Positions 5,668 through 7,548 of a stretch of 7,548 nucleotides of DNA are shown piece after piece. This DNA is from Sphingomonadales bacterium UBA658 (GTDB taxonomy: Bacteria; Pseudomonadota; Alphaproteobacteria; Sphingomonadales; Sphingomonadaceae). The translations under genes were made by a program, and so were the position numbers. The DNA lies in NCBI GenBank assembly GCA_002299195.1, contig DBOA01000171.1, positions 1-7,548 of the forward strand, written 5' to 3'. A model generated the notes under the pieces. That model saw nothing but the letters and a program-made list of their open reading frames with translations, searched no databases and was not told the origin of the DNA. Within the stretch, counting starts at the first letter, position 1, and each line of letters opens with the position of its first letter.

Positions 5668-7347
5668 TTATTTCCCGTTGCGGCTCTTGTCGCGGACAGC
5701 GCGGAATTCGTCGCCGTCATTCCAGTTTGGCCATGCGTCGGTCATCGCCAACATCCGCCCGATGCGATAATATAGTTTCAAATCGGACATGACGCCGGAC
5801 CAATCCCATTTTTCGTCAAATTCGTCGCCGGGCGCGTGGTACCGGTTCTTTTCATAATCTTCCGCGGCGGCCATTGCAGCAGCCTTACCGCCGGTGACAA
5901 GATCGTCGCCGCCTTCGAAATACACCATCGGTACGCCAAGCTTGGCAAAGCTGAAATGGTCAGAGCGGTAGTAAAAGCCCTTTTCCGGTGTCGGTTCCGA
6001 TTCAGGTATCCGTCCTTCGGACTTTGCCGCAGCCTCAAGATAGAGATCAAGTTGTGATTTGCCTTTGCCGATGACGGTCAAATTCTTCGCCGGGCCAGAC
6101 ATGGAAAACGCATCCATGTTCACGCCGCCCACGGTTTGCGACAGCGGGAAGACGGGGTTTTCGGCGTAGAATTTCGAACCAAGCAGGCCGCTTTCTTCAG
6201 CCGTCACCGCAAGGAACACAACCGAACGCTCCGGCGCGCCGGCTTTGGCAAAGCCTTCTGCCAATGCGACCAAAGCTGCAGTCCCTGTGGCATTGTCCAC
6301 TGCACCGTTACAGATGTCGTCGCCGTCGGCCGCGGCCGTGCATCGACCGAGATGGTCCCAATGCGCCGTGTAGAGCACATATTCGTCAGGGCGCTTGGTG
6401 CCTTTCATGACGCCAATGACGTTCTTGCTTGCCTTGCGCGCGATGTCATTTTCGAAGTTCATCGACGCGGTCAGGTTCAGCGGAACCGCCTTAAAGCCTT
6501 TTTGCTTGGCCGCGGCCATTTGCGTGTCGAGATTCTGACCAGCGGCGGCAAAAATTTCCTTGGCTACGGATTTCTGGATCCAGCCATTGGCTTTTGTCTG
6601 GCTCTTTCCGCCATCCTTTGACTGCGCCAGGAATTGCGTGCCTGTCCAACTGGAGTTGACGACATTCCAGCCATATGCCGCAGGGGCAGTGTCGTGGATG
6701 ATCAAAACGGCAGCAGCACCCTGACGCGCGGCTTCTTCAAATTTATATGTCCAGCGTCCGTAATAGGTCATGGCTTTGCCACCGAACGGGCCATCAAGAC
6801 CTTCATTTTCGAAATCGGGGTCGTTGATCATAACGACGACGGTTTTGCCCTTAACATCGACGCCAGCATAGTCGTTCCAGCCCTTTTCAGGGGCGACAAT
6901 GCCGTGGCCGACAAAGACCATCTCGCTTTGCTTAATATCGGTTTTGGGTGTCTCGCGGTAACTGCCAATGACATATTCGTTGCCATAGGCAAATGACATC
7001 GCCTTGCCGCTGCGGTCGGCAATTGTGAGCGCCGATACATTTTTCGCAGTGATTTCGATCAGCGGCACATCCTGCGTCCAGCTGCCGTTATTGCCGGGCT
7101 CAAGTCCTGCCGCTTTATATTTGGCTATCAAATAGGCGACGGTCTTTTCTTCGCCGACGGAACCCGGTGCGCGGCCTTCATAGCTGTCGAGTGACAATTC
7201 GCGTGTCACGTCCTTCATCGTCGCTTCGGAAAGCGCGGGAACTTCGACTTGCGGCAGGGCGTCCATGGAGACGTCCAACGACGCATTCTTTTGACAGGCG
7301 GTCGTGAGAGCCAGAACAGATACAAGGGCCAGAGACAGCAGGCGCAT
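5668..7347 (-). CDS. M28-family zinc metallopeptidase, exported (probable lipoprotein), with PA domain
   Basis: The 559-residue precursor has an N-terminal hydrophobic segment ending in LTTAC (residues 14-18), so Cys18 may be lipidated, although Thr at -3 is not the classic lipobox residue. Residues about 125-290 form an insertion typical of the protease-associated (PA) domain (for example VKGKTVVVMINDPDF, 165-179, and GAAAVLIIHD, 210-219). The catalytic M28 domain follows with all expected metal and catalytic residues: His329 and Asp331 (AHWDHLG), bridging Asp351 (GAVDNATG), Glu384 as general base and Glu385 as ligand (TAEES), Asp412 (NMDAF) and His464 (RSDHFSF). It should be a two-zinc amino- or carboxypeptidase facing the periplasm; the exact specificity is unknown. 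ATG at 7345-7347 has a strong AGGAG site 7 nt upstream. It is the first gene of the minus-strand block and its stop is 4 nt before aguA. Confidence 0.93.
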   Translation of the reverse strand: MRLLSLALVSVLALTTACQKNASLDVSMDALPQVEVPALSEATMKDVTRELSLDSYEGRAPGSVGEEKTVAYLIAKYKAAGLEPGNNGSWTQDVPLIEITAKNVSALTIADRSGKAMSFAYGNEYVIGSYRETPKTDIKQSEMVFVGHGIVAPEKGWNDYAGVDVKGKTVVVMINDPDFENEGLDGPFGGKAMTYYGRWTYKFEEAARQGAAAVLIIHDTAPAAYGWNVVNSSWTGTQFLAQSKDGGKSQTKANGWIQKSVAKEIFAAAGQNLDTQMAAAKQKGFKAVPLNLTASMNFENDIARKASKNVIGVMKGTKRPDEYVLYTAHWDHLGRCTAAADGDDICNGAVDNATGTAALVALAEGFAKAGAPERSVVFLAVTAEESGLLGSKFYAENPVFPLSQTVGGVNMDAFSMSGPAKNLTVIGKGKSQLDLYLEAAAKSEGRIPESEPTPEKGFYYRSDHFSFAKLGVPMVYFEGGDDLVTGGKAAAMAAAEDYEKNRYHAPGDEFDEKWDWSGVMSDLKLYYRIGRMLAMTDAWPNWNDGDEFRAVRDKSRNGK

Positions 7348-7413
7348 GAAATTCTCCTAAGGGGGAAATATTATTGCGCGCCTTCTGCCAGACCCGTCGG
7401 TCAGGCTCAAATA

Positions 7414-7442
7414 AAAAAGGCGGCCACAAGGACCGCCTTTTT
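7414..7442 (-). terminator. Rho-independent terminator of rpsD
   Basis: On the minus strand a GC-rich stem, GGCGG/CCGCC extended by two inner GG/CC pairs with one bulged base around a short TTGT loop, is flanked by A-tract and T-tract (7438-7442 and 7413-7418). It begins about 20 nt after the rpsD stop codon and is followed by six T on the minus strand. Because the flanking A and T runs are symmetrical, it could work in both directions, though no plus-strand gene reads into it here. Confidence 0.9.
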
Positions 7443-7461
7443 CGTAAGATGGTTTGTAAGA

Positions 7462-7548
7462 TTAACGCGAATAGAATTCGACGACCAAATTTGGTTCCAT
7501 CTTAACTGGGTAGGGCACTTCGTCGAGCGTTGGGATACGCGCGAAAGT
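7462..7548 (-). CDS. rpsD: 30S ribosomal protein S4, C-terminal end, cut by window edge
   Basis: The last 28 codons before the TAA at 7462-7464 encode a product ending VPYPVKMEPNLVVEFYSR, preceded by TFARIPTLDE. This closely fits the C-terminus of alphaproteobacterial S4, in which the terminal (L/V)(I/V)VE(F/L)YS(R/K) is strongly conserved. S4 binds 16S rRNA early in 30S assembly. The remainder of the gene lies beyond the right edge. It is followed directly by an intrinsic terminator, which separates it from the peptidase gene. Confidence 0.93.
   Translation of the reverse strand, partial: TFARIPTLDEVPYPVKMEPNLVVEFYSR

Noticed and set aside
5664..5720. N-terminally extended start of aguA
   Set aside because: The extra 19 residues overlap the end of the peptidase gene and are not family-like; homology starts at MTFRMPAEW.
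6136..6996. Plus-strand ORFs opposite the M28 peptidase
   Set aside because: The sense strand carries a complete M28 active site; these frames are open because of codon composition on the other strand.
7348..7413. Sigma-70 promoter for the M28 operon
   Set aside because: TTGAGC and TAATAT are both present but at an incompatible distance, so I do not call a promoter although one must lie here.

Overview
This window looks like an ordinary chromosomal segment from an alphaproteobacterium, most likely a member of the Sphingomonadales. That assignment is inferred from the style of the proteins (the RpsD C-terminus, a compact FolK, the agmatine genes) and from moderate GC content; no marker gene long enough to place the genus is present. 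I see no transposase, integrase, phage gene, CRISPR array or rRNA.

Left part (1-1855): the 5' end of cysD (ATP sulfurylase small subunit, minus strand, cut by the window edge) and a saccharopine dehydrogenase-like/trans-acting enoyl reductase-like oxidoreductase (plus strand) are divergently transcribed from a 329-bp spacer. The spacer carries an imperfect palindrome just upstream of a -35-like box facing cysD, and a TTGACA box plus a perfect inverted repeat facing the oxidoreductase. After the oxidoreductase comes a 230-bp stretch with no credible gene, then a minus-strand tRNA-Lys(UUU) with an encoded CCA.

Central and right part (2202-7347): all genes lie on the minus strand. In transcription order they are an M28-family Zn-peptidase (probable lipoprotein or exported), aguA (agmatine deiminase), a secreted COG4798-type predicted methyltransferase, a 44-codon putative membrane microprotein, aguB (N-carbamoylputrescine amidase) and folK (HPPK of folate synthesis). 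The junctions M28/aguA (4 nt), microprotein/aguB (7 nt) and aguB/folK (1 nt) are tight, which suggests an operon; a possible internal promoter precedes the methyltransferase. AguA and AguB together convert agmatine to putrescine through N-carbamoylputrescine. The roles of the peptidase, methyltransferase and microprotein in that setting are unknown. The block is insulated on the right by the intrinsic terminator of rpsD, whose last 28 codons end the window.

The points most worth a second look are: folK appears to lack any ATG/GTG/TTG start upstream of its conserved GSN motif and probably starts at CTG; a methyltransferase fold carries a clear Sec signal peptide and a His/Met-rich mature N-terminus; and an unlisted small transmembrane ORF fills the gap before aguB. 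I found no convincing entirely new defence or mobile system.
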